In this document: one piece after another, positions 27,360 to 36,801 of the stretch
Numbering within the stretch: position 1 is the first letter of the stretch
Layout of the letters: every line of letters starts with the position of its first letter
Source of the DNA: Ruegeria sp. SCSIO 43209
GTDB lineage: Bacteria > Pseudomonadota > Alphaproteobacteria > Rhodobacterales > Rhodobacteraceae
Assembly: GCF_019904295.1 (NCBI RefSeq)
Contig: NZ_CP065359.1
Coordinates: 707,001 to 771,000 of the forward strand
DNA length: 64,000 nucleotides
Direction: 5' to 3'
Program-made: the position numbers and the translations under genes
Notes under the pieces: generated by a model
The model's input: the letters and a program-made list of their open reading frames with translations, nothing else
The model's database searches: none
Told to the model about the DNA's origin: nothing

Positions 27360-28294
27360 TTGCGCACCGCTCCGAATGTGATCCCGCGCAGCAGGTGTTT
27401 GCGCATCAGGATGGTGAAAATCATGACCGGAATCAGGAAGATCGTGGCACCAGCCGCAACTGCAGGCCAATCCAGCCCACCGATCCCGATGATGGTGGGA
27501 ATAAAGGGCGGCGCGGTCTGCGCATTCGCGGATGTCAGCAACACGGCAAACGCATACTCGTTCCATGCAAAGATAAGGCAGAAGATCGCTGTCGAAGCGA
27601 TACCCGTCGCAGCCTGCGGCAGTACAACTTTGTAAAACGCCTGAAACCGGGTGTAGCCGTCTATTAGTGCCGCTTCCTCATACTCTCGCGGGATTTCGTC
27701 GATGAACCCTTTCAGCAGCCAAACAGCCAACGAGATGTTCACACCCGTATAGAGAAGGATCATCCCCAAATGCGTGTCGCTTAGACCGAGGTTTCTGAAC
27801 ATCAGGAAGATTGGGATCGCAACGGCAACCGGGGGCATCATTCTCGTACTGAGGATGAAGAACAGAAGGTCGTCCTTGAGCGGCACCTTGAAACGGCTGA
27901 ATGCATAAGCAGCCAAGGTGCCAAGGAAGATGCTTAGAAACGTCGATCCAAACCCGATGATCACCGAATTCATAAAACGCTCGCCAAACTTGGATGGCCC
28001 GACAATAACCATGTCATATTGCCGGACGATCTCATCGGCCCAGTTCTGTGGCGGGTTGGCTTCCAGGAACTCCTGCGTCTGCCGTGTGCGAGTGGTGAAG
28101 AGATTGACATAGCCTTCAAGCGTTGGATCAAAGACAACCTTGGGTGGGTAGCTGATCGCATCGGCTGGAGACTTGAAGCCAGTTAGCAAAATCCAAACCA
28201 GCGGGATCATCGTGATCAGCGCATAGGTGATAACCAGAAACCCGGCGATCCACTTTGAACGGTTCGAAGGTTCGGTGACGGAAAAACTGCTCAT
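27356..28294 (-). CDS. ABC transporter permease (MalG-type)
   Basis: 312 residues with about six transmembrane segments and the EAA loop EYEEAALIDGYTRFQAFYKVVLPQAATGI, the site that contacts the ATPase. A large periplasmic loop follows the first segment (EGYVNLFTTRTRQTQEFLEANPPQNW), as seen in this importer branch. Start 28294 overlaps the other permease stop by 4 bp; the longer frame to 28396 lies within that gene. It is the inner-membrane partner of the permease encoded upstream. Confidence 0.92.
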   Translation of the reverse strand: MSSFSVTEPSNRSKWIAGFLVITYALITMIPLVWILLTGFKSPADAISYPPKVVFDPTLEGYVNLFTTRTRQTQEFLEANPPQNWADEIVRQYDMVIVGPSKFGERFMNSVIIGFGSTFLSIFLGTLAAYAFSRFKVPLKDDLLFFILSTRMMPPVAVAIPIFLMFRNLGLSDTHLGMILLYTGVNISLAVWLLKGFIDEIPREYEEAALIDGYTRFQAFYKVVLPQAATGIASTAIFCLIFAWNEYAFAVLLTSANAQTAPPFIPTIIGIGGLDWPAVAAGATIFLIPVMIFTILMRKHLLRGITFGAVRK

Positions 28295-29238
28295 CTCTGT
28301 TTCACCTTGTTCAGGGCTTTGACGTAGATCGACGCGAGGCCGAACACGGTGACGAAAAGGATGATCGCATAGGCCGAGGCATAACCCGTGCGCCATTTCT
28401 CAAAGGCTTCGCGCTTCAAATTGATGGAGGTCAGCTCCGTAACAGACCCTGGCCCGCCGCCCGTCAGTTGCACCACCAGATCGAACATCTTGAAGTTCTC
28501 GATCCCTCTAAACAGCACCGCCAACATGAGGAATGGCAGGACCATCGGGATGGTAATCGTAAAGAACTGGCGCAGCTTGCTGGCCCTGTCGATCTCAGCT
28601 GCCTCGTAGATGTAATCGGGAATACTGCGCAGCCCGGCCAGACAGATGAGCATCACGAAGGGGGTCCACATCCAGGTGTCGACAATCACGATGGACCAGG
28701 GCGCCAGCGTTACGGACCCGAGCATCTCAAAGCTCGACGGGTCTTTGCCGGTAAACCACGATACGATGTAGTTAAACAGACCGATCTGGGGCTGATAGAG
28801 AAACTTCCAGAAGTTCCCGACGACGGCAGGCGACAACATCATCGGCAGCACGATGATCGTGGTCCAAAGATCATTGCCCTTGAATTTCTTGTTGATCAAC
28901 CACGCCAGAGTAAATCCGATCAGGACTTGAAAAAAAATCGTCCAGAACAGGAAATGCGCCGTCGCCTGCATGTTCAGCCATGTGTCCGAGTCTGTCAGGA
29001 TGCGCTCGTAATTCCTGAACCCGACATCTTTGACCTCGCGCCCGATCCGGTTGGCCTTGTAGTTGGTAAAGCTCAGTTGGATGGTCCAGATCAAAGGGAA
29101 GATATTGATCGCCAGCAGTAGAAATATCGTTGGGGAGATGAATATCCAGGCGATCGCGCGGTCGGATAACCCCCGAATTTTTCGCGCAACTCGCTCGGGC
29201 GTTGCCTGCGCAACGCGATCTACGGTCCTGTCAGACAT
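28291..29238 (-). CDS. ABC transporter permease (MalF-type)
   Basis: 315 residues: a charged N-terminal tail, six hydrophobic segments starting at WIFISPTIFLLLAINIFPLIW and an EAA-type loop (IYEAAEIDRASKLRQFFTITIPM). It belongs to the sugar ABC permease family. ATG 29238 is used; GTG 29271 (MSPKPTRTGKE) is an alternative, and neither has a strong ribosome site. It lies 79 bp downstream of the binding-protein gene. Confidence 0.9.
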   Translation of the reverse strand: MSDRTVDRVAQATPERVARKIRGLSDRAIAWIFISPTIFLLLAINIFPLIWTIQLSFTNYKANRIGREVKDVGFRNYERILTDSDTWLNMQATAHFLFWTIFFQVLIGFTLAWLINKKFKGNDLWTTIIVLPMMLSPAVVGNFWKFLYQPQIGLFNYIVSWFTGKDPSSFEMLGSVTLAPWSIVIVDTWMWTPFVMLICLAGLRSIPDYIYEAAEIDRASKLRQFFTITIPMVLPFLMLAVLFRGIENFKMFDLVVQLTGGGPGSVTELTSINLKREAFEKWRTGYASAYAIILFVTVFGLASIYVKALNKVKQR

Positions 29239-29317
29239 CTCTTTGCCAGTTCTTGTTGGTTTAGGACTCACGGGTGAAGGTAGAGCGGGTTTGCACCCGC
29301 TCCTGCCTGTGTCCGGA

Positions 29318-30637
29318 CTAAAGCTTGCCTTCGTCTTCGAAGACTTCCGTCCAATCTTCGATCAGAAGATCAAGCGCTTCTTGAGCTGTGCCTTGGTCGG
29401 CAACCACGTAGTCGTGGATGCGCTTCTGCATTGCCAGCAGCAGTTCCGCGTAGGCAGGCTCTTGCCAGAAATCCTGCACCCCGGCCATTGCTTCCAGGAA
29501 GTCACCGGCGAACGGTTGGCTGTCTACGAAACCAGGATCTTCCAGCACCGAATTATGTGCCGAGTAGCCGCCTAGTTCCCACCATTTGGCCTGAACTTCT
29601 GGCTGCGCGAACCACTTAATGTACTCAAGCGCGGCGTCCTGTTTGTCAGAGTAGCTGACAACAGAGATACCTTGTCCGCCCAGTGTCGAGCCTGCCTGAT
29701 TTTGTGGTGGGTTGACGAAGAAGTCGATCTTGTCACCACCGGTATTGGGATCGGCATAGAGACCCGGGAAGAACGCAAACCAGTTCATAGCCATGGCGAC
29801 CTGACCGGACTTAAAGGCGTCCAAGCTCTCGCCCATGTAGGAGTTTGTGTATCCTGGGGGTGTCGCTGTTTTGTAGAATTCTTTGTAAAACTCTAGCGCT
29901 TCGACTGCTTCGGGCGAGTTTACGGCACCCTCCATATCGTAGGATCCTGGTGTGTTTTCATATTTGAAGCCCCACGGATAGAGCGCTCCGGTCACACCCA
30001 TGGTGATCCCTTCGGACCCACGCTCAGTAAAGATCGCCGCACCGTAGACCGTCTTTCCATCGATCTCACGACCCTGGAAAAACTGCGCGATTTGCAGCAA
30101 TTCTTTCTGAGACTGAGGTTCACGCAAATCTTGCCCTGTTGCTTCCTTGTACGCAGCTTGGATGTCCGGATTCTCGAACCAGTCCTTGCGATAGAACCAG
30201 CCGTTTGCATCCCCCATTGCGGGCAATGCGTAGAAGTTCGGAGTACCTTTAGGCCATGTCGAATAGGCGTAAACCGTTGCCGGCGCGAAATCGTCCATGC
30301 TGATACTCTCGGCATCGAAGAAATCATTCAGTTTTACATAATGACCGTTTTCAGCGCCCCCGCCGATCCACTGACTATCTCCGATCAACAGGTCGCAGAG
30401 CTTCCCGCCGGAGTTCAGCTCGTTCAGCATCCGGTCGGCAAAGTTTGGCCAGGGAACAAATTCGAAGTTCATCGTGTGGCCGGATTCTGCTTCGAATTCT
30501 TTTGATAGCTCAACAAGCGCGTTGGCCGGGTCCCATGCAGCCCAACAGAGCGTCAGGTCTTCAGCATTTGCCTTGGTAGAAAGAGTAGTAGCGGCAAGGA
30601 CTATTGCGCTGGCCGAAGCCAGTTTTGTGTAAGTCAT
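29318..30637 (-). CDS. ABC transporter substrate-binding protein, extracellular family 1
   Basis: A 439-residue periplasmic protein with signal peptide (LASASAIVLAATTLSTKANA) and the family 1 solute-binding fold (LSKEFEAESGHTMNFEFVPWPNFADRMLNELNSGGKLCDLLIGDSQWIG). It is the first gene of the minus-strand operon. A strong AGGGAGGA ribosome site precedes ATG 30637, which rules out the longer frame to 30772. Twin palindromic operators lie 66-114 bp upstream. The ligand is probably a polyol or small sugar, judged from the gene set. Confidence 0.93.
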   Translation of the reverse strand: MTYTKLASASAIVLAATTLSTKANAEDLTLCWAAWDPANALVELSKEFEAESGHTMNFEFVPWPNFADRMLNELNSGGKLCDLLIGDSQWIGGGAENGHYVKLNDFFDAESISMDDFAPATVYAYSTWPKGTPNFYALPAMGDANGWFYRKDWFENPDIQAAYKEATGQDLREPQSQKELLQIAQFFQGREIDGKTVYGAAIFTERGSEGITMGVTGALYPWGFKYENTPGSYDMEGAVNSPEAVEALEFYKEFYKTATPPGYTNSYMGESLDAFKSGQVAMAMNWFAFFPGLYADPNTGGDKIDFFVNPPQNQAGSTLGGQGISVVSYSDKQDAALEYIKWFAQPEVQAKWWELGGYSAHNSVLEDPGFVDSQPFAGDFLEAMAGVQDFWQEPAYAELLLAMQKRIHDYVVADQGTAQEALDLLIEDWTEVFEDEGKL

Positions 30638-30702
30638 CCATTCCTCCCTTTTTTGCACCGTCATTCGAGGATGTGCGAATCGCGGCATGTCTATAAGGCT
30701 AT

Positions 30703-30720
30703 TTGAGGTACGCACCTCAA
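30703..30720. promoter_or_regulatory. Palindromic operator 1
   Basis: An 18-bp near-perfect palindrome TTGAGGT-ACGC-ACCTCAA. It is one of two copies, centre-to-centre distance 30 bp, before the ABC operon. Spacing of about three helical turns puts both on the same face of the DNA, which fits cooperative binding by a dimeric or tetrameric repressor. Confidence 0.75.
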
Positions 30721-30731
30721 GTCCAGAAATA

Positions 30732-30751
30732 TTTGAGGTTCGTACCTCAAA
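30732..30751. promoter_or_regulatory. Palindromic operator 2
   Basis: A 20-bp palindrome TTTGAGGT-TCGT-ACCTCAAA, with the same half-site as operator 1. The central CG is usual for LacI-family sites, so the LacI-type protein encoded at 22386-23444 is the likely binder. This is inference, since no binding data exist. Confidence 0.75.
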
Positions 30752-31036
30752 AAGGCGGAGAGGAACGTTCAATTTGCTTCTTAGTCGTTGATTATATGAG
30801 AATTTGTTTATTTTTCTTGATACGCATCTATTCTCGTCAGCGAGGTATTAAATGGCTCTATCGACTAAAATTGGCACAGCCTACAATCGCGGCCATCATG
30901 CGGCCAACGCGTTTAGCGAACCCTCTGCTGAAGCACTCACAGATTATTTGGTCGATACCTTTGAGAATTGGAGGTAGCGTCGAATAGCGCGGACCACTCG
31001 GGGACGTGTATAACTTGTTTGGTCAGGTGCAGACGT

Positions 31037-31816
31037 ATGAACACACTCACTATCGTCAGATTGAACCGCTATCCAATTAAAGGATTGAGTGCCGAGCCTA
31101 TGCAAACCGTGACGCTGCGAGCAGGGGAGGGGATTCCAGGTGATCGCCTTTTCGGGTTCGCGCGCTACAACTCCGGATTTAACGCACAGAACCCTCAGCC
31201 TCTGCCGAAAGATCGCTTTGTTGTTCTATTAAATGAGGCTGCTCTGGCAGGTGTTAAGACGAATTTTGATATTGAGACCCAAAATCTTGTGATCAAAGCG
31301 AGCGGCAAAACACACAGCTTTAACATGCAAGCTGCAGAAGATCGGAAAAATGCGTCAAATTTCCTTTCTTCAGAGATTGGCTTAAAAGATCCCGAACCGC
31401 CAATATTCGTTTCGTCGGCTCCTCATCGGTTTACAGATGTGTCTGTCGTATCACCCAAAATGATGAACGCGATATCCGTTTTAAATTTGGCGTCTGTGGA
31501 AAAGTTGGGTGAAAAACTGAACGCAGAAATCCACCCAGCGCGCTTCCGGGCGAATATCGAGATGGACGGTTTACCTCCGTTTTCTGAGTTGGATGAAGCT
31601 GGATCAGTTTTCAGATTTGGCGATGTTGAGTTAAAGATACTTTCACGTACGAAAAGGTGTGCAGCCACTGAAGTGAACCCGGAAACGGCCGAGCGGGACA
31701 TGAAGATACCCTATCAAATTCGGGTGTTGATGGGTCATTCGGACATGGGTGTCTATGTTGAGGTTGCTAAAGGCGGAACGTTGAGAGTCGGCCAAACTGG
31801 GGAAATCTTAAATTGA
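31037..31816 (+). CDS. MOSC domain-containing protein (mARC/YcbX-like)
   Basis: 259 residues with the N-terminal MOSC beta-barrel (NRYPIKGLSAEPMQTVTL...GIPGDRLFGF) and the C-terminal MOSC core with conserved cysteine (about 208) in KRCAATEVNPETAERD. In mARC and YcbX that cysteine binds the molybdenum cofactor, which is used to reduce N-hydroxylated compounds. No separate ferredoxin domain is attached. The PNPOx-ferredoxin-reductase fusion encoded at 39303 is an electron donor candidate, but nothing ties the two beyond proximity. Start 31037 gives the family N terminus. Confidence 0.9.
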   Translation: MNTLTIVRLNRYPIKGLSAEPMQTVTLRAGEGIPGDRLFGFARYNSGFNAQNPQPLPKDRFVVLLNEAALAGVKTNFDIETQNLVIKASGKTHSFNMQAAEDRKNASNFLSSEIGLKDPEPPIFVSSAPHRFTDVSVVSPKMMNAISVLNLASVEKLGEKLNAEIHPARFRANIEMDGLPPFSELDEAGSVFRFGDVELKILSRTKRCAATEVNPETAERDMKIPYQIRVLMGHSDMGVYVEVAKGGTLRVGQTGEILN

Positions 31817-32262
31817 ATGTTACTCACACCGCCAAAGTAGCAACCCCGTGCGGTTTGTCCCGCGTTCTCTCAAATGATTTGTGTCTACTCTCAGCAAAGC
31901 GGCGATTTCTGCCATTTGAGGCGTTACATCATTTCGCTTCGCAATGAGAAATTCTGCTACGACTTTTTGAACTTAGGAGGGCCTGTCTTGTACCGCGCTG
32001 AGTAGGACCTCCTCTGTCCCAAAACTGCATTGCAAAAATCCGGCGTTCACCGGGCTGCAATCTTTGCACACTATATTGATATTGGGCTGCGACCTCGGGT
32101 CCTGCTTCCTTCAGAACGTAACCTATGGCAGCTTCCACGTTGAAAGCATGAAGATCGGGATTGCTGACGTCCATGGGAGAACATGGGTTCCGGTGTTGAA
32201 GTCGTTGAACAACCTCAATCTACCTATCAGTCCCGCGGCGCCTCTTTGTCCACCCGGCGTTG
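31817..32262. other. Gene-poor gap before IS copy B
   Basis: No recognised gene. A minus-strand frame at 31929-32174 (81 codons, MDVSNPDLHAFNVEAAIGYVLKE...) has a protein-like composition and could be a small gene or a remnant, but I know no family for it and see no ribosome site. Confidence 0.4.
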
Positions 32263-32933
32263 CGCTTCGGAATGTCGAAGATTTGTTGCACGCGCGAGGC
32301 ATCGACGTGAGCCACGAAACTGTCCGGTATTGGTGGAACAGGTTTGGCCCAATGTTTGCTGCTGAGATCCGAAGAAAGCGTGTTCAGCTATTCAGAGCAT
32401 ACTCCAAATGGAAGGGCACGTGGACTAGGTTTTCGTGAAGGCGAATGGCAAGAGACACTACCTCTAGCGGGCCGTCGATCATGAGGGCGAAGTGCTCGAA
32501 GCAATCGTTACCAAACGTCGAAACAAAGCAGCAGCACTGAAATTCCCCAAGAAATTGATGTAGCGATACGGTAAAGCGGAAACCGTCGTCACGGATCGCT
32601 TCGCATCGTACCGGGCCGCTCTTAGAAAGCTTGGCGCTACCGAAAAACAACAGACGGGCAGGTGGCTTAACAACCGAGTCGAGAATTCACACCTTCCTTT
32701 CCGACGGCGTGAACGCGCCATGCAACGTTTCGGGCGCATGCGCAGTCTGCAGAAATTCGCCGCCGTCCATTCCTCCGTATACAACCACTTCAACCAGGAA
32801 AGATCGCTAACCAGCCGAGACACCGTCAAGCTGACCCGCGCCGCTGCTCTTAGCGAGTGGCGTCAACTTTGTTCCGGGTAGGTTCGCGGTTTCCGTGGCA
32901 AACTGAGACTGGTTCGAATTCGTCTGACAGCAC
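32263..32933 (+). pseudogene. IS6-family element, copy B, 5'-truncated with several stops
   Basis: DNA and translation match IS copy A from the codons for LRNVEDLL onward (LHARGIDVSHETVRYWWNRFGPMFAAEIRRKR). There is a one-base deletion near 32413 (GGAAGGGCACG against GGAAGTGGCACG), then in-frame stops at the expected DE (TAG), in YL-RA and in LM-RY. The right end CTGACAGCAC is present, but the left end is gone. It is a dead copy, older than A and C by number of lesions. Confidence 0.85.
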
Positions 32934-33186
32934 TTCGGTCCCGAAGGGCGGGAAGCTGACATTCTCTGCGGTTGCAAACCTATCCGGTAGCGGAGGCGAA
33001 ATCCGACCTTCGCGGTCGACGCCTACGGCTAGAATCGAAGATACAAAAAAGCCCCCTTGATTTCGTAGGCGTAGATAGCTTGGACGTGCGTTACGAAACT
33101 AAACAGACGCTCCCATGTTAAGGCAGTCAGTTTGAAGAGGCTGTTAAGAAACAACATTTTACCTAACAATACGGCCATTCGTTGGT
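32934..33186. other. Gap between IS copy B and autotransporter
   Basis: About 250 bp with no gene I can support. It has short self-complementary pieces (CTTCGG-TC-CCGAAG at about 32935), but none has the shape of a strong terminator. Confidence 0.3.
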
Positions 33187-36100
33187 TTAGAACCTTATGG
33201 AAGCCGTGAGTTCTCCGACAACACTGGATCCACCACCAAAAGTTGATTGAAACTCGCCGCTGAAGCCTATCGATCGGTTTCCATCTGCAGAGGTATGTTC
33301 AAGCGTAATTCCAAGAAACCCTGCAGCTGCATCTTCTGTTGAAGCTACGAAAGAAAAGGGTGTCGCTGCTACGATTGCGTCCACATCGTCGGATCCTGCA
33401 TCAAAAGTTGCATCTACTCCAACGGCCCAGTTCAGGTAGGTACTCGATCCATTTGCGGCCTCGTAGAGGCGGGGCAAGTTCAATTGAGCCCGCGTGTTGA
33501 ACAGCGAAACGTTCCGATCTTCGACAGTCAGCGGATACGCGGTTCCTGTTTCGGTATATTCATCAAGTTTCAGAAAGACATAGCTTGCGCGTGCACTGAA
33601 GAAGGCAGGAATTGGCAAGGCGTTGATGGGTGCCGAGATCGAGAGCGATGGCGAAACGAACGTGCCGTCAAAATCGCCTTTCGCTTCGCCGCCATCAACG
33701 TTTCGGGTCGCTTCATTGTCGGTTACGCCAGCAAGAAGCGCTGCGTTGAGGCTGTATCGTCCGTAGTCCCTTTCGAGGTAGACGCCCCCAAAATATGACG
33801 TGATATCGGTATCTCCTGCGTCTTGATCCAGCGAGACATGGCTGTCGTCATATCCGACAAGAACACCAAAATCGCTGTTATCGATGAATTCATTCGTCTC
33901 GGCACCAACTACGAAACCGTACATACGATGGCTGAATCCAAGATTTGAACCGTCTTCTTCAACATCGCGATCTCCTCCGAAGGCTGAACCCCAGACATAT
34001 GGGCCGTTATCCTGTTCAACATACCCGAAAGGACCCAGGTTTCTGCTAACCTGGCCACCGGACGAGCCGGACGCATAGGGGCTGGCGGTGTCAATCGTAT
34101 TGAACACCGCGTCGGTGAGATCGCTGATAAAGGTACCTTGGGCCGCGAATCCCGTCGTATCCACCGAAACCGCAGTGAGGCCATTGTTGGCCACAACGCC
34201 GGCCCCTTCAAAATTGACGACTTCGGGGGCGGATGCGAGGTCATTATCGTCACCCGATGCATCAGCAAAATTTACAACCGAATTCATCCCGCGCGCAAAG
34301 TTCAACGTGTCAATGTCATTCGGGTTCGTGCCCCCCATGCCATCGTTGCCATTGCCGAAATCGACCGATCCGTTCAGAATCGAGCCGGGCTCGAGATTCA
34401 ACGTGTCGTTCCCATCGCCGCCATATACGATGGAAAAGCCTTCTCGACCGGTGATGCGGGCGGAGTTTGTGATTATTGCAGCGGCGTTGTTGTCGCGATC
34501 TTCGATCTCGATACCGTATTCGAACGCATCAATATTTCCAGTGTTCACAATGGTGATTGAACCGGCTCCGTCCACGTCCACTTCGATCCCGTTATTGTCC
34601 AGCGAACGCAACGCCCCGCTGTTGGTCACACGGGCATCGCCGTCACCGTTTAGTTCGATATCGATCGCGTCGGAATCGGCGGTGAGCTGGGCAGAGTTCA
34701 CAATGCTGACATCGCCGCTTCCCTCGATATCCACTTCGATCGCATCGTCTTCGCGAGAGGTTATCCGCCCCGAGTTTCTAATGAAGACATCGCCATCTCC
34801 GAAGATTTCGGCGTCAATTCCCTCGTCGTTTCTGGCGGTTATGGATGCAGCGTTTGTAATGCTTATGTTGCCGTTCTCGGTCACATGGGCGAAGATTCCG
34901 TCAACTTCGGCATCGATGGTACCGGATGCCGAAATAGTAACATCGCCGTTTCCGTCTATTTCAGCGTTAATGCCATCAATATTTTCCGCCGCAATTTCAC
35001 CCGACGCTTCAACCGAGATGTTTCCGTCGCCAGCAACAAAGCTGCGGATCCCGTGTTCGCTTGCTTCGATATCTCCGTTCATCGTGATCGAGATGTCGCC
35101 GTCACCATCAACTTCGGCTTCGATGCCGTCATCCGAACCGGCGCGGATATCACCTGTGACCTGAATGTTGATATCACCGGAGTCCTCGGCATCAGCGTCA
35201 ATGCCGATCGCATCGCCAGTGATATTGCCCACCACAGTGACGTCAATCACACCTCCGGGGCTGCCGGTTTCCACATCAATTGCATCGCTATCGAGGGATT
35301 GGACGTCGCCCGTCACATTGACGGTCACATTCCCGTCCTCCGCGTCAGCAAAGATCGCATGTTCTTCTTCAGCAGAAATGTTGCCGTTAGAATTGACCGT
35401 TACGTTGCCTGTTCCATTTGCTACGCCGTAAATCCCGTATTCTCTGCCAGTAATATCCCCGATGCTGTCGACGACAACATCACCAGCGCCATTCACCGTG
35501 GCGTTGATACCGTCGCCCGCTGCTGCGCCGCTGACATCGCCCCGGTTCGAAATTGTAATGTCGCCATCATTGGTCAGAAGCGCGCGGATGCCGTCCCTTG
35601 CGGACGAAATATTGCCCGACGAAGTGACGCTGATATCTCCGTCTCCGCCCCTTTGGCGGGCAAAGATGCCGTCAGCGTTGTTTCCTTCTGTCGTGATATT
35701 TCCGGTCGAGCGGATCGTGATATCGCCGTCACCGTCGTCTTGCCGTGCAAAGATCCCGCGGGCGTTATTTCCAGAAGTCGAGAGGTTGCCCTCGGATTCA
35801 ATGGAGATATCCCCATCGCCGCCATTTTGACGCGCCAAGACGGCGTTCGCGTTGTTTCCTTCTGTTGTGATGTTTCCGGTTGATAGGATCGCGACATCGC
35901 CATCGTCATCGCTTTGCTGTCCAAGTATACCGCCAGAGTTGTTTCCAGCCGTTGAGATATTGCCATTCGACACCACCGAGACATCCCCTTCGCCGCCACT
36001 CTGAAGAGCGGTGATGCCTGTTGATCGATTTCGAATTGTGCTGATATCGCCCGCTGAGTTGACCGATACCGTGCCGTCTCCACCGTCCTGATTGGCGTAG

Positions 36101-36801
36101 ATTCCGTCTGAACGGCTGCCCGATGTGCTTATACGACCCGCTGAAACCACTGACACATCGCCATCACCACCTTGTTGCGTAGCGCCGATACCGGCGCTTC
36201 TGCTGCGTCCAGATGTCGTGATATTGCCGGTCGAGTTAACCGAAATGGCACCGTCACCCTCAAGATCGGATCGAATGCCAAAGGATCGACGTCCGTCGGT
36301 TGCAATTTCTCCCGTCGATGTGATCGAAACATCCCCGTCGCCGTCCGCATCCACAACAATCCCATCCGCGCCGTTCCCCGTCGTGACAATGCCGTCAGTT
36401 CCATTCGTCTGGATGTTAAGGGTTACGTTACCTGTTGGTGTGCTGAAAGCCACTCCGTCTGTTCCACCGCCCGGTGCAATTCCCGGAGCAGTCACGTTAT
36501 TGATATTGAGCGTTTCGATTGCTGGCCCGTTTGCCTGAACACCCGTTGAAACATCTCCCGTACAGGTGGCGAGGTCACCCGCAACACTGCACGGACCGTT
36601 TGATGGGGGAACAACCGTTTGCGCGATCGAAGGAGTTGCCACTCCAATCGATGCACCCAAACCTATCGCACCGGCAGCAACTGGAGCAGCGAAAGCGCGA
36701 TATGCAGCGGATTTTCCTTGATGGTATTTGCTCGTCTGCGCTTTGGAAAGTGCCGCTGTACGACGGCGCGCTTTGCGGTTCAAACCGCTTACTCGTAACA
36801 T
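33187..36801 (-). CDS. Repeat-rich autotransporter (type V secretion)
   Basis: About 1,204 residues. A long basic signal region of about 61 residues ends at ATPSIAQ. A passenger domain of about 850 residues is made of 22-25-residue beta-helix repeats of the form GDGDVSIxSxGxIxTxGxxxxGI, followed by a region rich in acidic variants (GDVDVEA..IDA). A C-terminal beta-barrel of about 280 residues ends in ASIRF with the terminal phenylalanine. The product is expected on the cell surface, with calcium-friendly acidic repeats that suggest adhesion or shielding. Start 36801 has AGGGG seven bases upstream; the frame also opens at GTG 36810. Confidence 0.9.
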   Translation of the reverse strand: MLRVSGLNRKARRRTAALSKAQTSKYHQGKSAAYRAFAAPVAAGAIGLGASIGVATPSIAQTVVPPSNGPCSVAGDLATCTGDVSTGVQANGPAIETLNINNVTAPGIAPGGGTDGVAFSTPTGNVTLNIQTNGTDGIVTTGNGADGIVVDADGDGDVSITSTGEIATDGRRSFGIRSDLEGDGAISVNSTGNITTSGRSRSAGIGATQQGGDGDVSVVSAGRISTSGSRSDGIYANQDGGDGTVSVNSAGDISTIRNRSTGITALQSGGEGDVSVVSNGNISTAGNNSGGILGQQSDDDGDVAILSTGNITTEGNNANAVLARQNGGDGDISIESEGNLSTSGNNARGIFARQDDGDGDITIRSTGNITTEGNNADGIFARQRGGDGDISVTSSGNISSARDGIRALLTNDGDITISNRGDVSGAAAGDGINATVNGAGDVVVDSIGDITGREYGIYGVANGTGNVTVNSNGNISAEEEHAIFADAEDGNVTVNVTGDVQSLDSDAIDVETGSPGGVIDVTVVGNITGDAIGIDADAEDSGDINIQVTGDIRAGSDDGIEAEVDGDGDISITMNGDIEASEHGIRSFVAGDGNISVEASGEIAAENIDGINAEIDGNGDVTISASGTIDAEVDGIFAHVTENGNISITNAASITARNDEGIDAEIFGDGDVFIRNSGRITSREDDAIEVDIEGSGDVSIVNSAQLTADSDAIDIELNGDGDARVTNSGALRSLDNNGIEVDVDGAGSITIVNTGNIDAFEYGIEIEDRDNNAAAIITNSARITGREGFSIVYGGDGNDTLNLEPGSILNGSVDFGNGNDGMGGTNPNDIDTLNFARGMNSVVNFADASGDDNDLASAPEVVNFEGAGVVANNGLTAVSVDTTGFAAQGTFISDLTDAVFNTIDTASPYASGSSGGQVSRNLGPFGYVEQDNGPYVWGSAFGGDRDVEEDGSNLGFSHRMYGFVVGAETNEFIDNSDFGVLVGYDDSHVSLDQDAGDTDITSYFGGVYLERDYGRYSLNAALLAGVTDNEATRNVDGGEAKGDFDGTFVSPSLSISAPINALPIPAFFSARASYVFLKLDEYTETGTAYPLTVEDRNVSLFNTRAQLNLPRLYEAANGSSTYLNWAVGVDATFDAGSDDVDAIVAATPFSFVASTEDAAAGFLGITLEHTSADGNRSIGFSGEFQSTFGGGSSVVGELTASIRF

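Larger units (their letters stand above)
30638..31036. promoter_or_regulatory. Divergent intergenic region with control sites of the ABC operon
   Basis: A 399-bp AT-richer gap between the ABC operon (leftward) and the MOSC gene (rightward). It holds the two palindromes at 30703-30751. The rest, 30752-31036, shows no gene that I can support; MOSC start 31037 was preferred over a frame opening at 30968. Confidence 0.6.

Noticed and set aside
34088..35883. Long plus-strand open frames opposite the autotransporter (332-358 codons)
   Set aside because: They mirror the regular GDGD repeat codons of the minus-strand gene, have repetitive low-complexity translations and no signal or family features.
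33187..36801. CRISPR-like regular repeats
   Set aside because: The period is in codons of one protein, units vary in sequence, and no spacer-repeat pattern or cas genes are present.
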